Notes under the pieces: model-generated
Told to the model about the DNA's origin: nothing
What the model saw: the letters and a program-made list of their open reading frames with translations, nothing else
Databases searched by the model: none
Assembly (NCBI GenBank): GCA_013388855.1
Contig: JACAEM010000025.1
Coordinates: 62,001-126,000 of the forward strand
DNA: 64,000 nt
From: Chloroflexota bacterium
GTDB lineage: Bacteria > Chloroflexota > Anaerolineae > Anaerolineales > Villigracilaceae
Direction of reading: 5' to 3'
Made by a program: the position numbers and the translations under genes
Shown here: positions 7,787 through 16,674 of the stretch, in pieces
How the letters are laid out: each line of letters opens with the position of its first letter
Numbering within the stretch: position 1 is the stretch's first letter

Positions 7787-9628
7787 ATGAAAAAAACAAT
7801 TGACAACTCGAAGACCCTCCAAAAAGACATCCTCGCGGTTGCCGCCGGGATGGGGTTGCTGACCGGCCTTGTCGAGGGCTTGGGCTTGTTTTTGTTGCGC
7901 CGGGTGGAATGGCTGAATTGGAGGCTGTATAACCGCGCCTTTTGGGTCGAGACTCTATGGATCGCGCCGTTCGTGGACCTGACCCTGTTCCTATTCGCGA
8001 GCTTTTTCCTGGCATTACTTGGCCTTGTTCTTCCCAGATTGCTGGCAAAAAGGATTGCCTGGTTTTCCCTCATCTTCCTGATGGTTTTTGACTGGGCGTT
8101 CATCCTTTTGTTTGGGAGGGTATCCCTGTTGCCGTTGCTGGCGCTGACGGTCGGCTTCAGTGTGCAGTTGGTCTATTACGCGGTCCGTTTCGACGCAAAG
8201 TGGACAAATTTTTTCCGGCGAGCGACTCCGTGGCTGGCGGGAGTCGCCTTGGGGGTGTTTGTGGCAATTCAGGGCGGTGGATGGATTCGTGAAAAGCGGG
8301 CAACGGCGAATCTTCCCGAACCTCCAGCAGACACGCCAAATATCATCGTGATTGTGGTGGATACCCTGCGCGCGGATCATCTTTCCGCGTATGGCTACGA
8401 ACGGGATACCAGTCCGTTCATCGACAGCCTCGCCTCCGAGGGCGTCCGCTTTGATAATGCGATTTCACCCTCCTCATGGACTCAGCCCTCCCATGCCTCC
8501 ATGCTGACCGGGCGCTACACCTACGAACACCAGGCGGAGACCCTGCCTCTCGATGACCGATTCCCCACGATTGGCGAAGCGCTTCAATTCAAGGGCTACC
8601 GCACGGGCGCGTTCTCAGCCAATACACTTTTCTTCACGCGCAGGCAGGGATTTGGACGCGGATTCCTGCGTTTCGAAGACAACGGTCACTCTGTTTTGGA
8701 TAATTTCCTCAATTCATCGTTATATGGGTTTATCTTCGATTATTACGGATTGCGCAAGGCATTGAATTACGAAGGTGTGCCCACGCGAAGATACGCCGAA
8801 GATATCAATCGCTCGGTTCTCGACTGGGTGGACGGCGATGCCGACAAACCATTCTTCGTCTTCATCAATTATTTCGACGTGCACGATCCTTACACACCGC
8901 CGGAACCGTATCGAAGCAAATACGCCTCCGTTTCCAATCCTGGCGGGCTGATCAACGGTTTCGTGGATCGCTATCATCCCGAATTGACTCCCGGGCAGCT
9001 GCAAAGCGAGATCGATGCTTACGATGGCGCCATCTCCTACGTGGATGACCGGATCAAAGTGCTTTTCGACGAGCTTGACCGGCGCGGCGAATTGGACAAT
9101 ACCATCGTCATCATCACCTCCGATCACGGCGAATCGCTGGGTGAACATGGATTGCTCCAGCACAGTGCATCGTTGTATCGACAGGAGATTCATGTCCCGT
9201 TGATCGTATGGGGCGCAGGAATTCCCGCAGGTAAACAAATCGACGCGCCGGTGACCACCACCGGGCTTCCGTCCACGATTCTTTCTTTGATCGATGCTCA
9301 AACAGACCCGTTCCCTGGACCACCCCTCACACAGTTGATCTTCAGCGATGATGTCCCGGCAGACTGGCCAGACCCGATCTCGGAAGTGGCGCAATTTTCC
9401 GGCGCAGCAGAACAAAACCCCACAACCTATGGCGAAATGAAATCCGTGGTTGGGGATGAAATGCAATACATTGTCCACGAGGAATTTGGCGACGAACTGT
9501 ACAACTGGCGCACCGACCCGGAGGAAACAAACAGCCTGGCGGACAACCCAGCTTTCACCTCCATGCTGGACGCGTTCAAAAACTATCTCAAGGAACTGGT
9601 CGGCGAACCGATCTTCAAAAACCCATGA
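7787..9628 (+). CDS. Membrane-anchored sulfatase-fold enzyme, Thr nucleophile (copy 2)
   Basis: A 613-aa tandem paralogue of the preceding gene with the same plan: N-terminal membrane helices to about residue 175, then VVDTLRADHLSAYGYERD, an activation loop Thr232-Gln-Pro-Ser-His, and TSDHGESLGEHG (Asp446-His447). The TQPSH loop keeps the Pro of the sulfatase consensus but has Thr for Cys and His for Arg, which argues for phosphoester rather than sulfate-ester chemistry. ATG 7787 is preferred over an upstream TTG. Its stop overlaps the next ATG (ATGA). Likely role: modification or trimming of the polysaccharide or its lipid anchor outside the cytoplasmic membrane. Confidence 0.75.
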   Translation: MKKTIDNSKTLQKDILAVAAGMGLLTGLVEGLGLFLLRRVEWLNWRLYNRAFWVETLWIAPFVDLTLFLFASFFLALLGLVLPRLLAKRIAWFSLIFLMVFDWAFILLFGRVSLLPLLALTVGFSVQLVYYAVRFDAKWTNFFRRATPWLAGVALGVFVAIQGGGWIREKRATANLPEPPADTPNIIVIVVDTLRADHLSAYGYERDTSPFIDSLASEGVRFDNAISPSSWTQPSHASMLTGRYTYEHQAETLPLDDRFPTIGEALQFKGYRTGAFSANTLFFTRRQGFGRGFLRFEDNGHSVLDNFLNSSLYGFIFDYYGLRKALNYEGVPTRRYAEDINRSVLDWVDGDADKPFFVFINYFDVHDPYTPPEPYRSKYASVSNPGGLINGFVDRYHPELTPGQLQSEIDAYDGAISYVDDRIKVLFDELDRRGELDNTIVIITSDHGESLGEHGLLQHSASLYRQEIHVPLIVWGAGIPAGKQIDAPVTTTGLPSTILSLIDAQTDPFPGPPLTQLIFSDDVPADWPDPISEVAQFSGAAEQNPTTYGEMKSVVGDEMQYIVHEEFGDELYNWRTDPEETNSLADNPAFTSMLDAFKNYLKELVGEPIFKNP

Positions 9629-11649
9629 AAAAAAGACCGTTGAGTCGAAGAGATTTTCTCAAACTGGCGGGGGTTGGCACAGCAATTGTCGTACCCGGCG
9701 CGTTGGGCTATGGCGTCTTTCGCTCGGCGCAGGGAGAATACCCGGTCGAAGGTTCGCCATATGTGGAGAACCTGCTGACGGAACCTTTGGATGGTTCCGT
9801 CCCGATCCTGCTGATCGTAAATGGGGATTCCCCGAACCCATTCGGACTCTACCTCGGAGAGATCCTCCGCGCCGAGGGAATCAACTGCTTCCACATAACG
9901 GATCTTTCCACCGTTCAGGCTGGGTCGCTGGAAAAATACGACATCGCCATCCTGGCGGAAACACCGTTAAGCGCGGCACAGGCGGAAATGTTTGAAGCCT
10001 TCGTAGCGCGCGGCGGACGATTTGTCGGCATGAGACCGGATTCTCGTCTCGCACCAATTTTCGGCTGGGAAAGAAGCGATGGGACTCTGTCCGAGGGATA
10101 TATCAAGACCGAATCGAGTCATCCGGCGGGCGAAGGCATCGACCCGTCCACTCTGCAATTTCATGGCGCAGCGGACCTGTATCAGCTGGCTGGGGCGCAG
10201 ACAGTCGCATGGTTGTACACAGACCGTGACACGGCAAGCGAATACCCCGCGGCGGCGCTGAACGAATTCGGCGCTGGCATGACCGTCGCCTTCGCGTTCG
10301 ATCTGGCGAAGAGCATTGCACTCATGCGTCAAGGAAATCCTGAGCTTGCCAACCAGGATGTGGACGGGTTGAACGGCGTCCGCACTGTGGACATGTTCAA
10401 GGGTTGGATTGATCTTGAACGGATTGAAATTCCGCAGGCGGACGAGCAGCAGCGTCTATTTGTCAATCTTCTTTCGCAACTCAGCCGGGGCAAACGACCG
10501 TTGCCACGCTTGTGGTACTTCCCCGAAGATAAAAAGAGTGTGCTGATTGCAACAGGCGACTCACACAGCAACCCCCAGCCGTTCATCGAACAGGCGCTGG
10601 AGATCGTGGAGAAATATGGCGGTCACATGACGGTATATTACTCGCCGCAGATCGTGAGCGATGTGGGACGCGCCGTGCGCGTGACGCGCTTCTGGCTGAC
10701 CGATCATGTACCGGTGGTCTCAACTGTGCTGGGGGAGGAATTTGGCTCGCCGACCCCATTTGTGGTTGAGGGTTGGCGGGCGCGCGGGCATGACATCGCC
10801 CTGCATCCCTACGCCGACGCCGGGTTGGAGCAATGGTTGGTTTACTGGAAGGAATTTACCGGCAGAGGCTATGGACCGGTCTCTGAAACCGTCCGCACCC
10901 ACCGGGTCCTGTGGACGGGCTGGATGGAAACTGCGCGCCTTCAAGCATCCTACGGTATCCGCATGAATTTTGATTATTATCATGTCGGTCCGTCCCTGCA
11001 AAAGCCGAACGGCGAATGGCCCAACGGTCACCTGATTGGAAGCGGACGCCCGATGCGCTTCATCGACGAACAGGGGCGCATCCTTAATTTGTACCAGCAA
11101 CACACCCATTTTGCCGATGAACACCTCATCCCGATGGATGTGCCGGGGTGGGGCGGCTGGCCCCAACTCTCGGCGCAGGAGGCAGTGGAAGTCGTCAAAG
11201 ACCTGCTGAACCGCTCCGTCAAGCAGAGTGATTTCTCAGCGCTCGGCGGGCAGTTCCACATCGACCCCTTCCAGTTGGGCGGCGATCCGGCGGAAAAGGC
11301 AACTGTCTTTTTGGACGGCTCACTGGCATATGCGGCGGAATTGGGGGTGCCGATCTGGTCGGCGCAGGAATGGCTGGAATTTACCGAACGCAGGCACGAG
11401 GCAGATTTCAAAGACGTGACCTGGGACGCGAACGCTTCCAGCCTGACCCTCAGCCTGATTCCGCGCCATGAGGCAGACTCTACACTGACAGTTCTCATCC
11501 CCGCCGCCCACACCGACAAAGCCATCAGCGCCCTGAGCGTGGACGGTGTAACAACTCCTCATTCAGCCCGTCTCGTCCTTGGCAATGTGGAATATGTGCA
11601 GGTCATCGTGAGCACACAAGCACACACGGTCAAAGCAGACTACGCATAG
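9625..11649 (+). CDS. Tat-exported protein with GATase-like and deacetylase-like domains
   Basis: A 674-aa protein beginning with a twin-arginine signal (SRRDFLKLAGVG, about residues 8-19) followed by a hydrophobic stretch. Residues about 50-270 look like a class I glutamine-amidotransferase-like fold (ILLIVNGDSPN, YDIAILAETPLS, ARGGRFVGMRPDS), as found in some glycoside hydrolases. Residues about 300-590 resemble a polysaccharide deacetylase. ATGDSHSN (Asp312, His314) and GHDIALHPY (His389, His394) are candidate metal ligands. The start is coupled to the preceding gene (ATGA). Periplasmic or cell-surface modification of the exported glycan is the likely job, but no exact family is recognised. 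Confidence 0.6.
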   Translation: MKKRPLSRRDFLKLAGVGTAIVVPGALGYGVFRSAQGEYPVEGSPYVENLLTEPLDGSVPILLIVNGDSPNPFGLYLGEILRAEGINCFHITDLSTVQAGSLEKYDIAILAETPLSAAQAEMFEAFVARGGRFVGMRPDSRLAPIFGWERSDGTLSEGYIKTESSHPAGEGIDPSTLQFHGAADLYQLAGAQTVAWLYTDRDTASEYPAAALNEFGAGMTVAFAFDLAKSIALMRQGNPELANQDVDGLNGVRTVDMFKGWIDLERIEIPQADEQQRLFVNLLSQLSRGKRPLPRLWYFPEDKKSVLIATGDSHSNPQPFIEQALEIVEKYGGHMTVYYSPQIVSDVGRAVRVTRFWLTDHVPVVSTVLGEEFGSPTPFVVEGWRARGHDIALHPYADAGLEQWLVYWKEFTGRGYGPVSETVRTHRVLWTGWMETARLQASYGIRMNFDYYHVGPSLQKPNGEWPNGHLIGSGRPMRFIDEQGRILNLYQQHTHFADEHLIPMDVPGWGGWPQLSAQEAVEVVKDLLNRSVKQSDFSALGGQFHIDPFQLGGDPAEKATVFLDGSLAYAAELGVPIWSAQEWLEFTERRHEADFKDVTWDANASSLTLSLIPRHEADSTLTVLIPAAHTDKAISALSVDGVTTPHSARLVLGNVEYVQVIVSTQAHTVKADYA

Positions 11650-11690
11650 CCGGACATTTATCACCGCCGCTTCTTCGGAGAGAGAATTTT

Positions 11691-13247
11691 ATGGACAATA
11701 CACTGGGAAAATTCAGCAGATTTATGACTCAACATCAAAAGATCCTCACCTGGATCACGCTCGCGTTATTGATCTGGTTCTTCGTATTCTTCAACCTGGC
11801 AAGTTTCCCGGAACCTTGGTTCGATGAAGGGTCGCACCTGCACGTGCCGAAGACACTGGTCAAATACGGCGTCTATGCCGATTACAGCAGTGACGGTTTT
11901 CGTTATTACGGTCCGACCATCGGTGTCGGCCCTACAGTTATGTTGCCGATTGCGGGAATGTTCAAGTTATTTGGTATCGGTCTGTTTCAGGCGCGCATCG
12001 TTGTGGGACTGTACATGGTCGCGGCAGTCTACGTTTTCTATAAATTGGTCAAAGACATCTCCAATGGCACGCTGGCGCTGGTCGCTACGGCATTACTGGT
12101 TTCCTCGAGGAGTATTCTATTCCTGAACTACGGGCGGCAGATCCTTGGGGAGGTGCCGGGTTTGTTCTTCCTCATCCTTGGACTGATGTTATGGTTCACG
12201 AACTGGGGCAACAATGGTTGGAAGAAACTGACCCTCGTCGGACTGCTCTTCGGGCTGGCGATGATTACCAAGTATCAATATTTGCTGTTCCTCGCGCCTG
12301 CGTTGATCCTTTCGTGGGGGCTTGATATTTTCTATTACAAAACTGCCTCCCATAAAAATTTTCTGATTCCGGGCATCGTCGCCGCCGGAAGTTTTGCCCT
12401 CTGGCAGGGAATCACGCTCCAATTCATGGGTCCCGCCACGGCTATCGAGAATTTTGCCCTCCTGCGCGAGTCCGCTGAAGGCGCCGCGTTCAGCTTCGAT
12501 CCGGCGCAGATCGTTCGAAATGTCCGCGCATTATTATCCCGATCTGTGTATCTATGGGCGCTCATTCCGGCAGTGGTCTATGGCTTTATGGTCTCGCGCC
12601 CGCGCAACGGCGAAGGTCAAAAGTGGAGTGTTCTCTACCTGCTGATGATGTTGAACCTGGTGTGGTTCGTCATCGCTTCCATTGGCTGGATCCGCTATGC
12701 ATTTCTAGGGTTGGCGGTGGCGAGTATTTTCATCGCCCGCATGTTTTACGATGCGACGAACGGTTTCCGGTTCGATTTTAGCGGTACACTCAGGGATTTT
12801 TGGAACTCTTTCTTCTCGGGCAAGACTGCCATCCGCTGGGCGCTCATCGTCTGGCTGTTTTTGATCATTGCATTGCCAATGGCAAAAAATGTTCTGGAAA
12901 TTGCCAGAGGCGGTACGCGGTCCGCGGAGCAGATGGCGGCGTATCTCGATGCGAACCTTCCACAGGATGCCTTGATCGAGACTTGGGACCCTGAAATGGG
13001 CTTCTTTACTGACCACAATTATCACTATCCGCCTAATGCTTTGCTGGCTGTCGCAGTCGAACAGATTTACGCTGGAGGGGAACCGGTCAAGAACCATTAT
13101 TCCTTCGTGCAGGATGAGAAGCCGGAGTACATTCTTGCCGGTGAATTCTCGAAGTGGGTGGATGTTTATCCCGTTGACCAGCTTTGGGGTCAGTATGAAT
13201 GGGTGACGACGATTGGCGACTACGATCTGTACCAGCGTGTCGAGTAG
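11691..13247 (+). CDS. GT-C (family 39-like) membrane glycosyltransferase
   Basis: A 518-aa polytopic membrane protein with about 11-12 hydrophobic helices. After the first helix comes PEPWFDEGSHLHVPKTL, the Asp-Glu of the first outer loop being the catalytic feature of the GT39/ArnT/PMT group. Such enzymes move a sugar from a polyprenyl-phosphate donor to an acceptor on the outer face of the membrane. The ATG follows GGAGAGAG. It lies 41 nt after the Tat-exported protein and 30 nt before a second GT-C protein. Confidence 0.75.
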   Translation: MDNTLGKFSRFMTQHQKILTWITLALLIWFFVFFNLASFPEPWFDEGSHLHVPKTLVKYGVYADYSSDGFRYYGPTIGVGPTVMLPIAGMFKLFGIGLFQARIVVGLYMVAAVYVFYKLVKDISNGTLALVATALLVSSRSILFLNYGRQILGEVPGLFFLILGLMLWFTNWGNNGWKKLTLVGLLFGLAMITKYQYLLFLAPALILSWGLDIFYYKTASHKNFLIPGIVAAGSFALWQGITLQFMGPATAIENFALLRESAEGAAFSFDPAQIVRNVRALLSRSVYLWALIPAVVYGFMVSRPRNGEGQKWSVLYLLMMLNLVWFVIASIGWIRYAFLGLAVASIFIARMFYDATNGFRFDFSGTLRDFWNSFFSGKTAIRWALIVWLFLIIALPMAKNVLEIARGGTRSAEQMAAYLDANLPQDALIETWDPEMGFFTDHNYHYPPNALLAVAVEQIYAGGEPVKNHYSFVQDEKPEYILAGEFSKWVDVYPVDQLWGQYEWVTTIGDYDLYQRVE

Positions 13248-13277
13248 AACCTGGAATGATTTTTTGCAGGCAATAAG

Positions 13278-14840
13278 ATGGTCCTTTATCAACTGTTAAT
13301 TTTCAGTCTGACTGTAGCATGTTCAGCGATCTATATGTTTGGGCTAAAGCGGAACAACGCTTCCCTGACAAAGATCATCCTGAATGTATTTGCTGTCTAT
13401 GCTCTGGGGTGGATTGTATTCATGGTCTTTCTGTGGTTTAACCACATCGATTTCCCGTTGAATCTGGAAGCCATGGAACTGACTGTCCTCCAGCATCTTC
13501 AACGAATCATGGCTGGCCAGCCGGTTTACGTCGAGCCTTCTCCCGATTTTGTACCGTTGGCATATGCTCCACTTTACTATTATTTTTCTGTTCCATTTGC
13601 CTGGCTGTTTGGCGCCAATCTGTTCACCCTTCGGCTGGTTGCGATATTGGGTATGCTGGGGGCCGGAATTGTTCTCTTCCTTGCCGTGAAAAAGCAGACT
13701 AATTCCAATTGGTGGGCGATCATTGCTGTCGGGTTGTTTGCTGCTGCCTATCGTGTAATGGATACATACTTGGACAATGCCCACTCTGACTCATGGCTAT
13801 TGTTCACGGTCCTGTTTGGCTGTTATCTCATTGAACAGAATCGGTCTCGTGTAACCAATATAATTGGTGTGTTGTTCCTGGTAGTTTCCTTCTGGTTCAA
13901 GCAGCATGGCGCCATCTTTGCAATCGGCGGCGTGTTGTATCTGACCTGGCGTGACGGGATAAAAAGTTCATGGTTGTACTGGCTCCTTGCTGCGTTGCTG
14001 GGCCCGGGACTGTATGCCGCGATGCCTGCCGGAGTATTTGGCCCGCAATTCCATTACTACACCTTTACCGTTCCGAGCCATTGGAGCGAATTCAGTGTCG
14101 ATGCGGTTAAACGGTATCTTGGTTTTATTATCAAGAATTACCCGATCCTTGCTGCTGCGGGCGGATTTGCTTCCGTTTATTTTGCGTTCAAAAAACTGAA
14201 AACTGTCAGTGTGTGGTATTTCATGTTTCCCTTTGCCATGCTCAGTGGATTCATGGGTGCTCTTGACCCCGGGTCGAACAACAACGTTTTTATTACAATG
14301 GGCGTTTGGTTCATCCTCACCGGTGTGCTGGGATTGCATGCCTTGGTCGAAAAGTACGCTCCTGCAAATCAGTGGGCTTTGTACCTGTTGGGAATCGGAT
14401 TATCTTTCACTTTATTCTTTTATAGCCCTGCCTCAGTGGTCGTCTCACCAAAGGCGCCGGAGGCATATCAGGACCTGATTGGTTATCTCAACTCGCTCGA
14501 CGGTCCCGTGTATGCTCCTTGGGTGGGACAATTGGAGAGCGGTTACGCCTTTTCTCCATCCGTGCATTGGGTGCCAATGGAGGATCTGATTCGCGGACCT
14601 GGCGAGGATACATTCAACCACCCTAACACGCGGATGTTATTGAAGCCAGTTCTGAGCCCGGACGCAGATACAGCGTACATCTTAATGAACTATCCCCTGG
14701 AGAATGATACGCTTCTTTCCTTTCTTTTAGCTGAATATCGTTTGGAGGCGGATCTCGGCGACCGCTTTGCCCCGTTATCCACCCTGCCGAAACGGTATAA
14801 CCTTGAATATCCAAGGTATCTCTATAAACTCGGGCGATGA
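13278..14840 (+). CDS. GT-C-like membrane protein
   Basis: A 520-aa polytopic membrane protein with about a dozen hydrophobic segments. The first outer loop carries FPLNLEAMELTVLQH, with Glu residues where related GT39-like proteins have an Asp-Glu pair. It resembles GT-C glycosyltransferases in size and topology but is more divergent than its upstream neighbour. A mannosyl- or glucosyltransferase using a lipid-phosphate sugar is probable; donor and acceptor are unknown. The dehydrogenase frame is open from an ATG overlapping this stop, although that gene more likely starts downstream. Confidence 0.6.
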   Translation: MVLYQLLIFSLTVACSAIYMFGLKRNNASLTKIILNVFAVYALGWIVFMVFLWFNHIDFPLNLEAMELTVLQHLQRIMAGQPVYVEPSPDFVPLAYAPLYYYFSVPFAWLFGANLFTLRLVAILGMLGAGIVLFLAVKKQTNSNWWAIIAVGLFAAAYRVMDTYLDNAHSDSWLLFTVLFGCYLIEQNRSRVTNIIGVLFLVVSFWFKQHGAIFAIGGVLYLTWRDGIKSSWLYWLLAALLGPGLYAAMPAGVFGPQFHYYTFTVPSHWSEFSVDAVKRYLGFIIKNYPILAAAGGFASVYFAFKKLKTVSVWYFMFPFAMLSGFMGALDPGSNNNVFITMGVWFILTGVLGLHALVEKYAPANQWALYLLGIGLSFTLFFYSPASVVVSPKAPEAYQDLIGYLNSLDGPVYAPWVGQLESGYAFSPSVHWVPMEDLIRGPGEDTFNHPNTRMLLKPVLSPDADTAYILMNYPLENDTLLSFLLAEYRLEADLGDRFAPLSTLPKRYNLEYPRYLYKLGR

Positions 14841-14893
14841 CCGCGAAACGGTGGTTCCCGAACCGCCCGTTTTGTGATGGAGGATGGCAGTAT

Positions 14894-15874
14894 ATGGAAC
14901 AAGTCAGAATCGGTGTGATTGGTACCGGCAGGATGGGGCAGAACCACTGCCGCGTCTTCTCCAATATGAGGCATGCTAAATTTGTCGGTGTGTGTGATGT
15001 AAATGGAGACCTTGGCAAAGAGATCGCCCGCAAGTATGAAGTCTCCTATTTCAGGGACGTGGATTCCTTGATCGAGAATGTGGATGCCGTCAGCATATGC
15101 ACGCCTACGCCTCAGCACTATGAACTCGTCATGCGTTGCCTCGATCGGAACGTCCATGTCATGGTGGAGAAACCGTTCACAGAAACGCTGGAACAAGCCC
15201 GGGCTTTGAAAGAGGCGGCAGAGTCGAAAAGGAAACTGGTCGTTCAGGTGGGGCATATCGAGAAGTTCAATCCTACGTTCATCGAACTTCGCAAGGTTCT
15301 GGAGGGAATGACCATTCTGGCGATGAATTTCAATCGCTTGAGTCCATTTCAGGGCAGCAATGTAGATGTGGATGTGGTGCTGGACCTGATGATTCACGAC
15401 ATCGGACTAGTGGTTGACCTGTTTGAGGCGGAACCCATCTCAATGGACGCCTATGGTCTATCCGTTTTCAGCGATACCATCGATCATGGACTGGCGGTCT
15501 TGAGGTACGATCCAGGATTGCTGGTCTCGCTCACAGCTTCGCGCGTGACCGAACAAAAGGTTCGTGGAATTAATGTCACATCCAAGGAGGCATACATTGA
15601 GGCAGACCTGTTGAACAAAAATATCTCTGTCCATCGCCGCACCCTGGGCGATTATGTGAACCATAAGAACAGCGGTGTTAAGTATCGGCAGGAAAGCCTG
15701 ATTGAGCGCATCGTTGTCCCTGCCATGGAGCCGCTTTTTCTGGAGTTGCAGGACTTCGTTAATTGTGTGATTGAAAACAAGACGCCGCAAGTGACCGCTG
15801 CTGATGGATACAATGCTTTGCGGTTCGTGTTGCTGTTGCGCGACAAAATTTTAGAGACCATGAAGGTGCAGTGA
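14894..15874 (+). CDS. Gfo/Idh/MocA family NAD(P)-dependent dehydrogenase
   Basis: A 326-aa protein. RIGVIGTGRMGQNH (G10-T-G-R-M-G15) is the Rossmann fingerprint, and MVEKPFTETLEQA contains the Glu-Lys-Pro motif whose Lys is catalytic in the family. FNPTFIELRKVLEG and VDVVLDLMIHDIGLV belong to the C-terminal substrate domain. The ATG at 14894 is chosen over the longer frame at 14837 because it follows GGAGG and places the motif normally. In this context it probably oxidises a nucleotide sugar, for example in amino-sugar or uronate synthesis. It is followed after one base by the GT2 gene. Confidence 0.8.
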   Translation: MEQVRIGVIGTGRMGQNHCRVFSNMRHAKFVGVCDVNGDLGKEIARKYEVSYFRDVDSLIENVDAVSICTPTPQHYELVMRCLDRNVHVMVEKPFTETLEQARALKEAAESKRKLVVQVGHIEKFNPTFIELRKVLEGMTILAMNFNRLSPFQGSNVDVDVVLDLMIHDIGLVVDLFEAEPISMDAYGLSVFSDTIDHGLAVLRYDPGLLVSLTASRVTEQKVRGINVTSKEAYIEADLLNKNISVHRRTLGDYVNHKNSGVKYRQESLIERIVVPAMEPLFLELQDFVNCVIENKTPQVTAADGYNALRFVLLLRDKILETMKVQ

Positions 15875-15875
15875 A

Positions 15876-16643
15876 ATGAAATTATCTGTAGTTGTTCCCT
15901 GTTATAACGAGGAAGACAATATCGGCAAATTGCGGGTCGAATTTTTTCCCGTGTTGCAAAGCCTGATCGGTACCCGCCTGCCGGATGGCGCGCAGGTCGA
16001 TTCGATCGAAGTCGTATTTGTGGATGATGGAAGCAAGGACAACACATACAACACCTTGAAGAATTCATTCAGCGCGTCGTTGCACCCCGCCATCACGGTG
16101 AAGTTCGAGAAGCACAGCATCAATCGCGGATTGGGCGCGGCGCTCAAGACAGGATTTAAGGCAGTTACGGGTGACGTGATTGTGACGACCGACAGCGATG
16201 GGACCTATCATTTTTCGACCATTCCGGCAATGCTTTCCCACTTGACCGGGGATGTGTCCATCGTGACCGCTTCACCATACCATCCTGATGGAGAGGTGGT
16301 TGGCGTCCCCCCATTCCGCATCTTTCTCAGCCGCGGCTCGTCCCTGCTTTACCGCATTTTGCTCAGCTGGAAGATTCACACCTACACGGCATTGTTCCGC
16401 GCCTATCGCCGCGAAGTCGTTGACCGGATCTCCTTCACCGCCGATGATTTTCTGGGGCAGACTGAGTTGATGGTCAAAGCCATGCTTAAAGGCTATAAAG
16501 TGGATGAGTTTCCCGCGGCACTGCATCGACGTATGTTTGGCGTCTCGAAAGCCAAGTTGATCAAGACGATCAAATCTCATCTTGGATTTCAGACCCGTCT
16601 TCTTCTCCACCGTTTCCACATCCGCTCGATGTTTGCTGAATGA
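15876..16643 (+). CDS. Glycosyltransferase family 2
   Basis: A 255-aa protein. It begins LSVVVPCYNEEDNI, has VFVDDGSKDNT for nucleotide-sugar binding and VIVTTDSDGTYHF in place of the DxD motif. It resembles the dolichyl-phosphate mannose/glucose synthase branch, without an obvious C-terminal membrane domain. Such enzymes make polyprenyl-phosphate sugars, which would supply the two GT-C enzymes just upstream. The start lies one base after the dehydrogenase stop, so both are likely co-translated. Confidence 0.8.
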   Translation: MKLSVVVPCYNEEDNIGKLRVEFFPVLQSLIGTRLPDGAQVDSIEVVFVDDGSKDNTYNTLKNSFSASLHPAITVKFEKHSINRGLGAALKTGFKAVTGDVIVTTDSDGTYHFSTIPAMLSHLTGDVSIVTASPYHPDGEVVGVPPFRIFLSRGSSLLYRILLSWKIHTYTALFRAYRREVVDRISFTADDFLGQTELMVKAMLKGYKVDEFPAALHRRMFGVSKAKLIKTIKSHLGFQTRLLLHRFHIRSMFAE

Positions 16644-16674
16644 TGGAGTTTCACAGCCAATAGTCAGAATTCCA

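Noticed and set aside
5920-9628. Formylglycine-dependent sulfatase annotation for the two membrane enzymes
   Set aside because: The C/S-x-P-x-R activation motif is absent; Thr occupies the nucleophile position.
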